A DNA stretch of 20,251 nucleotides from an uncultured Phycisphaerales bacterium (lineage in GTDB: Bacteria > Planctomycetota > Phycisphaerae > Phycisphaerales > UBA1924), in assembly GCA_937871415.1 (NCBI GenBank), contig CALMQD010000440.1, forward strand, positions 1 to 20,251, written 5' to 3'. Shown piece after piece: positions 1-8,000 of the stretch (position 1 is the first letter of the stretch; each line of letters starts with the position of its first letter). The notes beneath the pieces are model-generated. The model was not told the DNA's origin. It saw nothing but the letters and a program-made list of their open reading frames with translations, and ran no database searches. Made by a program: the position numbers and the translations under genes.

Positions 1-98
1 CGGTCATGCTGCACCGAATGAGGCTGACCTACGAAGCGCAGGCACGCGGCAAGACCAGTGCTCAGGCGCTGCGCGAGATCACCGACGCCCTCGTGTGA
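1..98 (+). CDS. MoxR-family AAA+ ATPase, C-terminal fragment (5' end outside window)
   Basis: Only the last 31 codons are visible, read in the frame that ends at TGA 96-98. The peptide contains LHRMRLTYEAQARGKTS, which matches the end of the MoxR lid domain (family pattern 'LRHRL.L.YEA.AEG.T'). MoxR ATPases act as chaperone-like remodelers for VWA-domain partners and are usually the first gene of clusters that continue with DUF58 and VWA genes, exactly as here. The Walker A and B motifs would lie upstream of base 1 and cannot be checked. About 114 bp separate this stop from the DUF58 start, so the two are probably co-transcribed but not translationally coupled. The identification rests on a short tail plus strong context. 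Confidence 0.75.
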   Translation, partial: VMLHRMRLTYEAQARGKTSAQALREITDALV

Positions 99-212
99 TC
101 CGCGGCGCTCCGGCTCCGAGACTTCGCCGACGTCCGCTCCTGCCCCCCCCCAACTGCCCTGTCGTTCACGCGACGATTCGTCCGCACCCGACGCCGATTG
201 ACGAGATCCTGA

Positions 213-1202
213 GTGCACAAGACGCTGGACAACACCTCGCTCCTGCGCTCGCCCGCGGAACTGACCGCGCGCGAGTTCGAGATCGGCGTGCGACGGCTGG
301 CGGAGGACCTGACGTACGGAACCGACCCTTCGCGGTTCGTTGGGAGCGGCACCGAGTACGCACAGACCAGACTGTTCTCTTGGGGCGACCCGGTTCGAGC
401 AATCGACTGGCGCGTCACGGCCCGGACGGGGCGCGCCCACGTCAAGGACTACCAGGCCACCAAGCGGGTGCCGATGTTCATCGTGCTGGACCACTCCGCG
501 TCCATGGCGGTGCGTTCGACGGCGCTGAGCAAGCACGAACTGGGCGTCTGGCTTGCGGGCGTGATTGCGCTCGTCGGCCTGATGCGCCGCAGCCCCGTCG
601 CCGTGGTGAGCGCGGCGGGTTCGCCGGTCGATGACGGCGCCCGCGCATCGGCGATCCATCCGACTCTGTCCCGCGGGCGGGTGTGGCAGTCGCTGCACGT
701 GCTGCGTCTGGGCGGCTCGGACGGCGTCACTCGCCTGCGCCGGGCGATTGAACGCATCGAGGGGATCTCCCGCGTCGCCTCGCTGGTCGTGATCATCAGC
801 GACCTGCACGATCCCGAGGCGCTCCCGGCGATCAAGCGTCTGGGGCAGCGCCACGACTGCCTGGTCGCCCAGGTCGCCGACCCGCTCGAACTTACGCGGG
901 CGCGCGTCGGGTTCCTTCGCGCCAGCGAGCCCGAGACCCGGCGCGACGTGCTGGTGACCTCGGGCACATCCCTGCTCTCCCATCGCACGGCGCACAGACG
1001 CCCGGGCCTGGTCGAACGGCTGACCTGGGGCTTGGGACGCGCCGCTCGCGATGAGCACCCGCGGAACTTTGTCGACGACATCCACGCCGAACTTCTGGGC
1101 GCGGGAGTTGATCACGCCCTGCTGAGGACCAACCAGCCGATTCTCGGGCCGCTGCGGAGATTGCTGGACGCACGCTCCGGACACGCCAACAAGGCACGGT
1201 GA
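213..1202 (+). CDS. DUF58 domain protein (VWA-like, Bat/MoxR cluster)
   Basis: This 329-residue soluble protein has no signal peptide or membrane segment. The DUF58 hallmark is clear: GDPVRAIDW at residues 58-66, followed by an Arg/Lys-rich stretch ending in VKDY. A degenerate VWA fold follows, with a MIDAS-like DHSASM at residues 93-98 and ISDLHD around residue 195. The start is well fixed: GTG 213 is immediately preceded by an in-frame TGA at 210-212, and the next ATG would remove the DUF58 core. No good Shine-Dalgarno is visible. DUF58 proteins sit next to MoxR ATPases and membrane VWA proteins and are thought to be their partners; the molecular function is not settled in the family. The stop lies about 30 bp before the next gene, consistent with one operon. 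Confidence 0.9.
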   Translation: MHKTLDNTSLLRSPAELTAREFEIGVRRLAEDLTYGTDPSRFVGSGTEYAQTRLFSWGDPVRAIDWRVTARTGRAHVKDYQATKRVPMFIVLDHSASMAVRSTALSKHELGVWLAGVIALVGLMRRSPVAVVSAAGSPVDDGARASAIHPTLSRGRVWQSLHVLRLGGSDGVTRLRRAIERIEGISRVASLVVIISDLHDPEALPAIKRLGQRHDCLVAQVADPLELTRARVGFLRASEPETRRDVLVTSGTSLLSHRTAHRRPGLVERLTWGLGRAARDEHPRNFVDDIHAELLGAGVDHALLRTNQPILGPLRRLLDARSGHANKAR

Positions 1203-1233
1203 ACGACTGAACACGCACACCTCCAACCCGGGC

Positions 1234-2151
1234 TTGACCCGCCGACGGCGCGCCGCGAGCGCCCGGCGAGTGCTGTGCGCCCTCGCGGCGGGGGGCCTTC
1301 TTGCGCCCCGGCTCTCTGGGGCGACGATGGAGCCGCTCGAAGCCGCGAAGCCCGCCGCGACCGTGACGGTGGGAACTCAGGGCCGCGTGACGTACCGGGT
1401 TCCCCTCGAGAACGGTCGCGTGGTCGACCTGCGCGGGGCCAACACCGACCGCATGTCGGGTGCGGTGGTGTGGATCGACAACGTGCGGGTCGACGGGAGC
1501 AGCGCGGAGTACAGCCTGCGATTCGTGCCCCATTTGCCCGGCGAGTTCGACCTCGCGGGGCTCCTTGAACGAGTAGACGGGCGTTCAACCGCGGGCTTGC
1601 CGCCGTTGGTGGTCAGCGTCTGGAGCGTGCTTCCCGAAGACCACGAACTGACCGTGATCGAGCCGAGCGCTCCGGCGCTGCCGCGGATGGGCGGGTACGA
1701 GATCGCGATGATCGCGGCCATCGGCGCGTGGGCGTTCGTACCGCTCGTCTATGTCACCAGGCGACTGGTTCGACGCAAGCCCAAGGCGATCGTGCTGCCC
1801 GAGTTCAAGCCGACGCTCGCGGACCAGTTGCGCCCGTTGGTGGACGCCGCGCTCAACGGCCAGGCCGACCGCGCGACGCTCGCGCGCCTGGAGTTGCTTC
1901 TGCTGGCGTATTGGCGCGAGCGGCTCGGATTGGAGTCCAACAGCGTCGGGACGGCACTGCGTGAACTCAAGACGCACGAACAGGCCGGCGCGCTGCTTGT
2001 GCAGGTGGAGCGCTGGCTCCACGCGCCGCCTTCGCGGCAGGATGCGCAGGCGGCGCGGGACCGCGCGGCCGAACTCCTCGAACCGTACCGGTCCGCCGCG
2101 CCGATTGAGAACAGTGCATCCACCTCCACTCTCGCGGAGGCCGCCGCATGA
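1234..2151 (+). CDS. Exported single-pass membrane protein, BatD/DUF4381-like, in Bat cluster
   Basis: About 305 residues. The N-terminus is Arg-rich followed by a hydrophobic stretch (LCALAAGGLLAPRL), a plausible signal sequence. A beta-rich extracytoplasmic region follows (about residues 30-150), then one membrane helix at about residues 156-176 ending in the basic stop-transfer VTRRLVRRKPK, then a helical cytoplasmic tail of about 125 residues with many Leu and Arg. This layout and its place between DUF58 and the first VWA gene resemble BatD/DUF4381-type components of Bat clusters, but I do not see a motif that proves the family. The start is uncertain: TTG 1234 is used here, with CTG 1207 and GTG 1270 as in-frame alternatives and no strong ribosome binding site for any. 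Its stop overlaps the next ATG in an ATGA, so translation of the VWA gene is probably coupled to it. Confidence 0.6.
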   Translation: MTRRRRAASARRVLCALAAGGLLAPRLSGATMEPLEAAKPAATVTVGTQGRVTYRVPLENGRVVDLRGANTDRMSGAVVWIDNVRVDGSSAEYSLRFVPHLPGEFDLAGLLERVDGRSTAGLPPLVVSVWSVLPEDHELTVIEPSAPALPRMGGYEIAMIAAIGAWAFVPLVYVTRRLVRRKPKAIVLPEFKPTLADQLRPLVDAALNGQADRATLARLELLLLAYWRERLGLESNSVGTALRELKTHEQAGALLVQVERWLHAPPSRQDAQAARDRAAELLEPYRSAAPIENSASTSTLAEAAA

Positions 2152-3128
2152 CCTTCGCACACGCCTGGGTGCTGTTGCTGCTGCTCATCCCCGCGGGCCT
2201 TGCCGGGCTGGAGATTCTGCGCCAGGTCGGGGCGATCGGACGCGACGCGCGGCCGCGCATCCCCGCGGATTTCACGCCGGTTTCCTCTCGGCCTCTTCTG
2301 TCCCGGTTTATCACAGCCTGGAGCCTGTGGCCGATGCTCCTCATGGCGGTCGCGATCCTGATCCTCGCCGGGCCGCGCCGGTCCGCGCCGCCGACGCAGG
2401 AACGCGTCCTCACCAACATCGAGATCGTCCTGGACGTCTCGGGCAGCATGACTTCGCCGCTGGGATCCCCGGGCGAATGGGCGGGCATGATGGGTGGCGA
2501 AGGCGAACCGACCGGCCCGACCCGTTATACCGCGGCGATGGAGGCGATCCGACAGTTCTGCACGTCTCGCAAGGGCGACGCGTTCGGCCTGACGATCTTC
2601 GGCATCGACGTCATCCGCTGGATGCCCTTGACCAAAGACCTCGCCGCGATCCAGAACGCCGCGCCGTTCCTGAATCCCGCGAAGATGCCTCCCAACATGG
2701 GCGGCACGCGGATCGGCAACGCACTGAAGTATGCGCGGGGCGTTCTCGCCCAGCAGCCCGAGGGCGATCGGCTGATCATCCTCATCACCGACGGGTACAG
2801 CAGCGACCTCGACGGCAACGCGGCCCTGGAGGTCGCGCAGGAACTCGCGTCGGACCGCATCGTGGTCCACGCGGTCTGCATCGGCAGCGACCAGCCGCCG
2901 CAACAACTCAGCGACGTCGTCGTGCCCACCGGCGGACGGGTCTTCGGCGCCGGGACCAAGGATGCCCTCGCGGACGTCTTCGCGCACATCGACCGCATGC
3001 AGCCGGTGCGGCTCAAGCAGGGACAGTCCGAAACGGTGGACCACTTCCGCCCGCTGGCGCTCGCGGGCCTGGGGCTCCTGGGGTTGCATGCGCTGGGACT
3101 CCTCGGATGGAGGTGGAACCCGTGGTGA
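2148..3128 (+). CDS. Membrane-anchored VWA domain protein, BatA-like
   Basis: This 326-residue protein is built like BatA. Two N-terminal hydrophobic segments (about residues 5-22 and 55-75) are followed by a VWA domain and a C-terminal membrane helix (about residues 303-322, Leu/Gly-rich). The metal-ion-dependent adhesion site is complete: DVSGSM at 96-101, the Thr of GGTRIG at 187 and the Asp of ITDG at 215. A Gly/Glu-rich insert (about residues 102-125) follows the first MIDAS loop and is longer than in many VWA domains. The ATG at 2148 overlaps the preceding stop by 4 nt. In Bat clusters such proteins sit in the cytoplasmic membrane and are thought to bind partners through the MIDAS under MoxR control; the exact substrate is unknown. 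Confidence 0.88.
   Translation: MTFAHAWVLLLLLIPAGLAGLEILRQVGAIGRDARPRIPADFTPVSSRPLLSRFITAWSLWPMLLMAVAILILAGPRRSAPPTQERVLTNIEIVLDVSGSMTSPLGSPGEWAGMMGGEGEPTGPTRYTAAMEAIRQFCTSRKGDAFGLTIFGIDVIRWMPLTKDLAAIQNAAPFLNPAKMPPNMGGTRIGNALKYARGVLAQQPEGDRLIILITDGYSSDLDGNAALEVAQELASDRIVVHAVCIGSDQPPQQLSDVVVPTGGRVFGAGTKDALADVFAHIDRMQPVRLKQGQSETVDHFRPLALAGLGLLGLHALGLLGWRWNPW
3109..3113 (+). promoter_or_regulatory. Ribosome binding site deciding the start of the second VWA gene
   Basis: GGAGG, extended to GGAGGTGG at 3109-3116, lies inside the end of the first VWA gene. It is spaced 8 nt from GTG 3122 and 11 nt from GTG 3125, but overlaps ATG 3107. This favours a GTG start and reinitiation at the operon junction. 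Confidence 0.6.
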
Positions 3129-4207
3129 CGCTGCTGGTCTCCATCCTCGCCGGGCTCGTCGCGGCGTTCGCCGAGTGGTTGCACGCGCGGCGGGTGCACC
3201 GGGCGAGGTTCCTGGCGTTCGGGCCGACGGGCCGGGCGCGGGTCTGGACCCGCGGCGTGCCCGTGATGCGGGCTCTGGGTATGGCAACCGCCTGCTGGGG
3301 CCTGCTCACGCTCCTGCAGTTCGACGGCGCGCCGGTCAAGATCGACCCGATCTCGCAGCCCAAGCGACGGCTGCTGATCGCGCTCGATGTGTCTCCGAGC
3401 ATGGGGCTCAAGGATGCGGGCCCGGACTCGAAAACGGCCCGAGATACGCGGGCGCGCGAAGCCCTCAAGAGCATCCTCGAACGGCTCGACCTGACCACGA
3501 CGCGAGTGTCGATCGTGGCGTTCTACACGTCGGCCAAACCCGTCGTCGTCGATACCTGGGACCTCAACATCGTCGCGAACATCCTCGACGATCTGCCGCT
3601 GGAATACGCGTTCAAAGAAGGCCCGACGGCGATGTACTCGGGCGTCCGCGAGGCGGCGGCGCTGGCCGCCAAGTGGCCGCCGAACTCGACCACGCTTCTG
3701 GTGATCAGCGACGGCGACACGATCCCGGAAGTCGAACCACCGAAGATGCCCGCGGCGATATCGCGCGTGCTGGTGCTGGGGGTGGGCAACCCGTACCGGG
3801 GCGTGTCGATCGCTGGACGGTCAAGCAAGCAGGACGCCGCGGCGCTCAAGACTCTCGCCGCCCGGCTCAAGGGCACGTACGTCGACGTGAATCAGCGCCA
3901 CGTGCCGACGAGCCTCGTCACCGGTCTGTGGCCTCTGCGCGCCGGCGATTCGCGCGTTCCCGACAACAAGACGCTCGCGATCATCGCGACGACGGCGGGT
4001 TCGACCGTGCTGGCGCTGGCGGGTCCGCTGCTGGCGTTCTTCGGCTCGCCGCGTCTGCACGGAAAGCCCGCCGTTCGCGGCGCAACGGGCGGATCGGCGG
4101 TTCATACTGAGGTCAAGGCGCCGACGGGCGGCCGGGCGAACATCCCCGGCTCATCGTTCGGCGCCCCACAAGCCGCGCAAACCACGGCACCGGGAGGTTT
4201 CCGATGA
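3122..4207 (+). CDS. Membrane-anchored VWA domain protein, BatB-like
   Basis: This second VWA protein has about 361 residues from GTG 3122. It has two N-terminal membrane helices (about residues 1-20 and 45-64), a VWA domain, and a C-terminal helix at about 284-307 followed by a Gly/Ala/Thr-rich tail. MIDAS residues are present: DVSPSM at 89-94, Thr169 in GPTAMYSG and Asp197 in ISDGD. A perfect GGAGG at 3109-3113 lies inside the preceding gene and is best spaced (8 nt) for GTG 3122. GTG 3125, which overlaps the previous stop as GTGA, and ATG 3107 are alternatives. Together with the preceding VWA gene it forms the BatA/BatB-like pair. The final codons overlap the next gene as ATGA. Confidence 0.85.
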   Translation: MVTLLVSILAGLVAAFAEWLHARRVHRARFLAFGPTGRARVWTRGVPVMRALGMATACWGLLTLLQFDGAPVKIDPISQPKRRLLIALDVSPSMGLKDAGPDSKTARDTRAREALKSILERLDLTTTRVSIVAFYTSAKPVVVDTWDLNIVANILDDLPLEYAFKEGPTAMYSGVREAAALAAKWPPNSTTLLVISDGDTIPEVEPPKMPAAISRVLVLGVGNPYRGVSIAGRSSKQDAAALKTLAARLKGTYVDVNQRHVPTSLVTGLWPLRAGDSRVPDNKTLAIIATTAGSTVLALAGPLLAFFGSPRLHGKPAVRGATGGSAVHTEVKAPTGGRANIPGSSFGAPQAAQTTAPGGFR

Positions 4208-4926
4208 AAAGCGTTCGATCGAAGGTCTTCTGGACACTCTGGGCGCTGTGCCCGGTGGCGCTGGTGGCGATCCACATGGGGGTCGGGCGCCCCTTGCGCG
4301 AGCAGGACCGCGCCGCGAAGATGCTGCAGGCCGCCCGCCAGGCCGAGACCCAGGAAGACTGGGCGGTCGCCGCGGAGCAGTACGCGGGCGCGTCGGGACT
4401 GCTGGGATCGCTGCCGCAGGAAGAGCGGGACGCGGTCGAGCTGGCGTGGGCCAAGGCGCGGATGATGGCCGGCGAGTACGTGGAGGGCCAGGAGCAACTG
4501 GACCGGCTGCTCGATTCGGTCCTCGCCCGCCCGAAGACCTCGCCTCAGGACCCGTTCGTCCGCACACTGCGTTCCGAAGTCGCTTCGGCTGCTCACTACG
4601 CGTCATGGGCCATGCGGCTGGAAGGTGCGGCGGAGGAGGACTGGCTCCCTGAGAGCGAGATCGCCCGGCAGCAGTACCGGCTGTTGACCGAGACACAGAC
4701 CGACGAGGATGCCGCCAAAAACCTGGAAACCGTCATCCGCTTCCAGCGCATGACGATCGAAGAGCTGCGTGCGCAGGGGATGCCGAAAAAGTGCAACGGC
4801 AAGGGCATCTGCAAGAGCAAGAAGAACCAGCGCCAATCGCAGTGCAAGAAGTCCGGCGACCCCAAGGACAATCGTCAGCAGGTGAAGGCGGCCGGGAGCG
4901 CCGCCGACCGCGGCAACGGTTGGTAG
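4204..4926 (+). CDS. Membrane-anchored TPR-like protein with Lys/Cys-rich tail (Bat cluster)
   Basis: This 240-residue protein has a hydrophobic N-terminal anchor (about residues 9-27), then amphipathic helices from about 35 to 110 that look like TPR-type hairpins (DWAVAAEQYAGASGLLG is a typical helix A/B pattern). More helices follow to about residue 190. The last 45 residues change character: from residue 193 they are rich in Lys, Gln and Asn, with Cys at CNGKGIC and SQCKK, and probably disordered. In Bat clusters a TPR protein (BatC or BatE) normally follows the VWA pair, which supports this role. The ATG overlaps the preceding stop as ATGA, so translation is coupled. The tail is not a feature I know from BatC/BatE. 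Function is inferred from layout, not from a diagnostic motif. Confidence 0.65.
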   Translation: MKSVRSKVFWTLWALCPVALVAIHMGVGRPLREQDRAAKMLQAARQAETQEDWAVAAEQYAGASGLLGSLPQEERDAVELAWAKARMMAGEYVEGQEQLDRLLDSVLARPKTSPQDPFVRTLRSEVASAAHYASWAMRLEGAAEEDWLPESEIARQQYRLLTETQTDEDAAKNLETVIRFQRMTIEELRAQGMPKKCNGKGICKSKKNQRQSQCKKSGDPKDNRQQVKAAGSAADRGNGW

Positions 4927-5027
4927 TACGCAACCACCGATCAATGCCGGCGCCACCGTCCAGACCGTGACTTCAACCCCGATTCGTGTTCGCTCGTGAG
5001 CCCAGTGCACCCTCGAAGGAATGATCC

Positions 5028-8000
5028 ATGACTTCGGCGACCCATTCCGCGATCCGCCACTCGCGAGCCATCACTGCAAGCGCCACCCGCGTCCGACTGT
5101 GCGCGGGTCTGGCGATCGGCGTCTCGTTGATCGGCGGATTTGCCGGCACGGCCAACGCGCAGCCGCGCGTCTCACGCGCGATGTTCAGCATGCCCAGCAT
5201 GCCGGGCACGGCCCGGTACAACCGGCCCGCCCAGGACGACGAGGATGACGGCGAGGACCTGCTCGCGGAAGACGGCGGGCGGATGGGCCGGATGGAGCAG
5301 CCCAAGATGCCCAAGACTGACCTGGGTCGGGCGATCATCCAGGGCGATATCACGCGCGACGCCCGCAGCGTGCTCGCGGCACGCGCCAAACTCGCGAGCG
5401 AGGCCCGCGAGAAACTCCTCGCGCCGCCGAAAGCCGAGGACTCGAACGAGCACGGCGGAGAGAGGAACGCCGCGCCCGGTGCGGGCCCCGTCGATGCCGC
5501 GCCGGCGGAGCGCCTCCCGGACCCCAACCCGGGCGCGGCGGCCGCGACGCCCGGCACACCCATCTCACCCGAGCAGTTCATCGCGATGATGTCGCAGGAC
5601 ATGCCGCCCGAGGCGCGGGCCGAAGCGCTCGAAGCGATCTCCCGAGCCCAGGCAACCGGTGGCGCGGCGGCGATGGGCGAGGACGACCCCACCGGCGCGG
5701 CCGCCGATGACGAGGGCGGCGAGGGCGATGGCGCGCCCGACGCACCGGATGCTGGCGGCGGCAAGCCCGGCGCCGACGCGGACAAGACGCCCGAAGCCGT
5801 CAAGAAGCGCCGGGAGCAGCAGGAACGGACTCGCAAGCAGGCCGAACACTTCCGCCTGCTCATCGTCGCCGGCGAGTGGGACGACGTTGGTCGGATGCTC
5901 AAGGACGACGTGAAGGACGACGCCGAAGCGATCTACGAGTGGATGCTGACCAATCTGCTGGGGGCCGATTCGGCGCTCGTGCCCGACGAGATCATCGAGA
6001 TCAGCGACGCCTCGCCGGTGGAGATGAACGACCGCCTGATCTCCAAGCTCGGCGGGCTGCTCAAGGCGACCCAGAGCCGCGGGTGCCAGGCCGGGGCTGT
6101 CGCCGCACGCATCGCCCAAGGCACGCGGCACTTCGGCGGACAGGATCCCGTGAAGCGCAAGCGTGCGGCGGGCCTGCTGGTGGCCGCCGGGCTCCCGATC
6201 CAGGCGCAGTCCTACCTCGCGCCGATCTCCACAGCGCGCCAGGAGCAGGACGTTGAGCTGCTGAACCTCTACGCGATCTACTACGCCGCGCTGGCGAAGG
6301 AGCGTACCGGACAGGAACGCGACGCGGCGGTCGAATCCGCGTTCGGCATCGCGCTCGAGTCGCTCGGTATCGAGAAGTCTCCGGCGCGTGAGAGATCCAA
6401 AGCGATCGCCATCGCCTTGTCGCTCATCCACGACATGCCCGCCGACGCGGGCGACACGTTTCTGCGATCGCTCTTTGTCAAAGAGAGCGACACCGGGTGG
6501 GAGGCGATCGAGCGGATCAACCGTCGATGCCAGAATCTGCGTATGCGGGGCTCGGCGCCGGACAAGCGGATGCAGAACCTGAACCTCGTGCAGCGCGTGG
6601 GCAGGGCGATCCTGGCCAACCCGCCCGAGACGATCGCGGCGTGGCGCACCGGCCTGAACATGCTCACGCTGACGATCATGGACGAGGCCGAGTTCACCCG
6701 CGCCAGCGCCGGCCAGGCCGCGGCCCGGGCCCGGTACAACCCCTACGGGTACGACGAGTACGGCGGCGGGGCGGACCGCCTGCAGCCGATCCCGGCGGAC
6801 CAACTGGGCAAAGCGCTCCCGGATGCGCGCTGGCTGCTGGCGATCGACGCGGGGCTGGCGGCGAAACTCGAACTCATGGCGGCGTCCACCGCCGCGGGCG
6901 CCGGCGACACGCAGGGCGTCCTCGACATGATCCGTCCGATCGTTGCGACCGATCCCGAACGCGCGCGCAAACTCGCCGAGGCCCTGCTCGCGGCGTGGCC
7001 GGCGTACGTCGGCGGCGGGCGCACCGAGGAGTACGACCCGTACGGCGGCGGTTACGGCTACGGCTATCCGCGGTACGGCGGGTACGGCAGCACCGGCGCG
7101 GTGCCCTTGACCCGCGCCAAGCAGCAGCGAAACCTCGAGAAGCTGCACGAACTCGTCAAGGCGATGAACGACCTCCACATCCCGAATCTTCCGGCCGACG
7201 GCGTGGTCAGCGCCTTCGCCGCGAGCTACTCGCCCGCGGAGGTGTACACCCGCGAGCACATCGAACTGGTGTTCGGCGACATCGAGGGGCTCGACAACGC
7301 GACCCGCATGAAGATCGCCGGCAAGATGCGCGAGCAACTGGCCTCGGCCTGGCGCTCGCCGCAGGTGCAGGAGCAGGCCGGCACCAAGCGATCGAACGCG
7401 GAGATGGCGGCGGAAGTGCTGAGGGGCTACGACCTGGCGCGGGAACTGGCCGGGAACGGCGCGGACACCTGGGAACGGCTCACACTCGACGGCGACCTCT
7501 ACTACGACCAGGCCGAGTTCGTCTACGGTCAGAGTCAGGACATGACGACCTACGACGGCCTGAGATCGGAGGCGTTCAACCGATACCGGCGCGCCGCGAC
7601 GATGTACAAGGACTCGCTGGCGTCCGGGAAGACCAAGCCCTCGGCGCGCGTTTACGTGCAGTGGTTCAGCGCCGCGCTGGGCGCGAGCGACCTGGGCTTC
7701 CTCACCCGTCAGGACCGACCCGACCTGCAGCAGGTCGACGACGTGCGGTCGGCCCTGGCCGAACTCCCCGGCGATTTCGCGGCCAAGCACGTAGGGCTCT
7801 TTGCTCAGGAGATCATGCGGGCCACCGACCGCATGAACCCGGAGCTCAAGCCCAGGTTCCTGACCGAGGCCTGCCGCGTGATCGGCGACCACCCGGACGG
7901 CAAGGCCGCCCGCGACAAGCTGGCGTACTACGACGATCTCGACAAGGAGGTCGAGCTCGCGGCGGTGCTCGACTCGACGTCCGCGGTGGGCGTGAACGAG

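Noticed and set aside
95..634. Open + strand frame overlapping the DUF58 gene
   Set aside because: Arg/Pro-rich translation with no recognisable domain; it is an out-of-frame shadow of DUF58, which has clear motifs.
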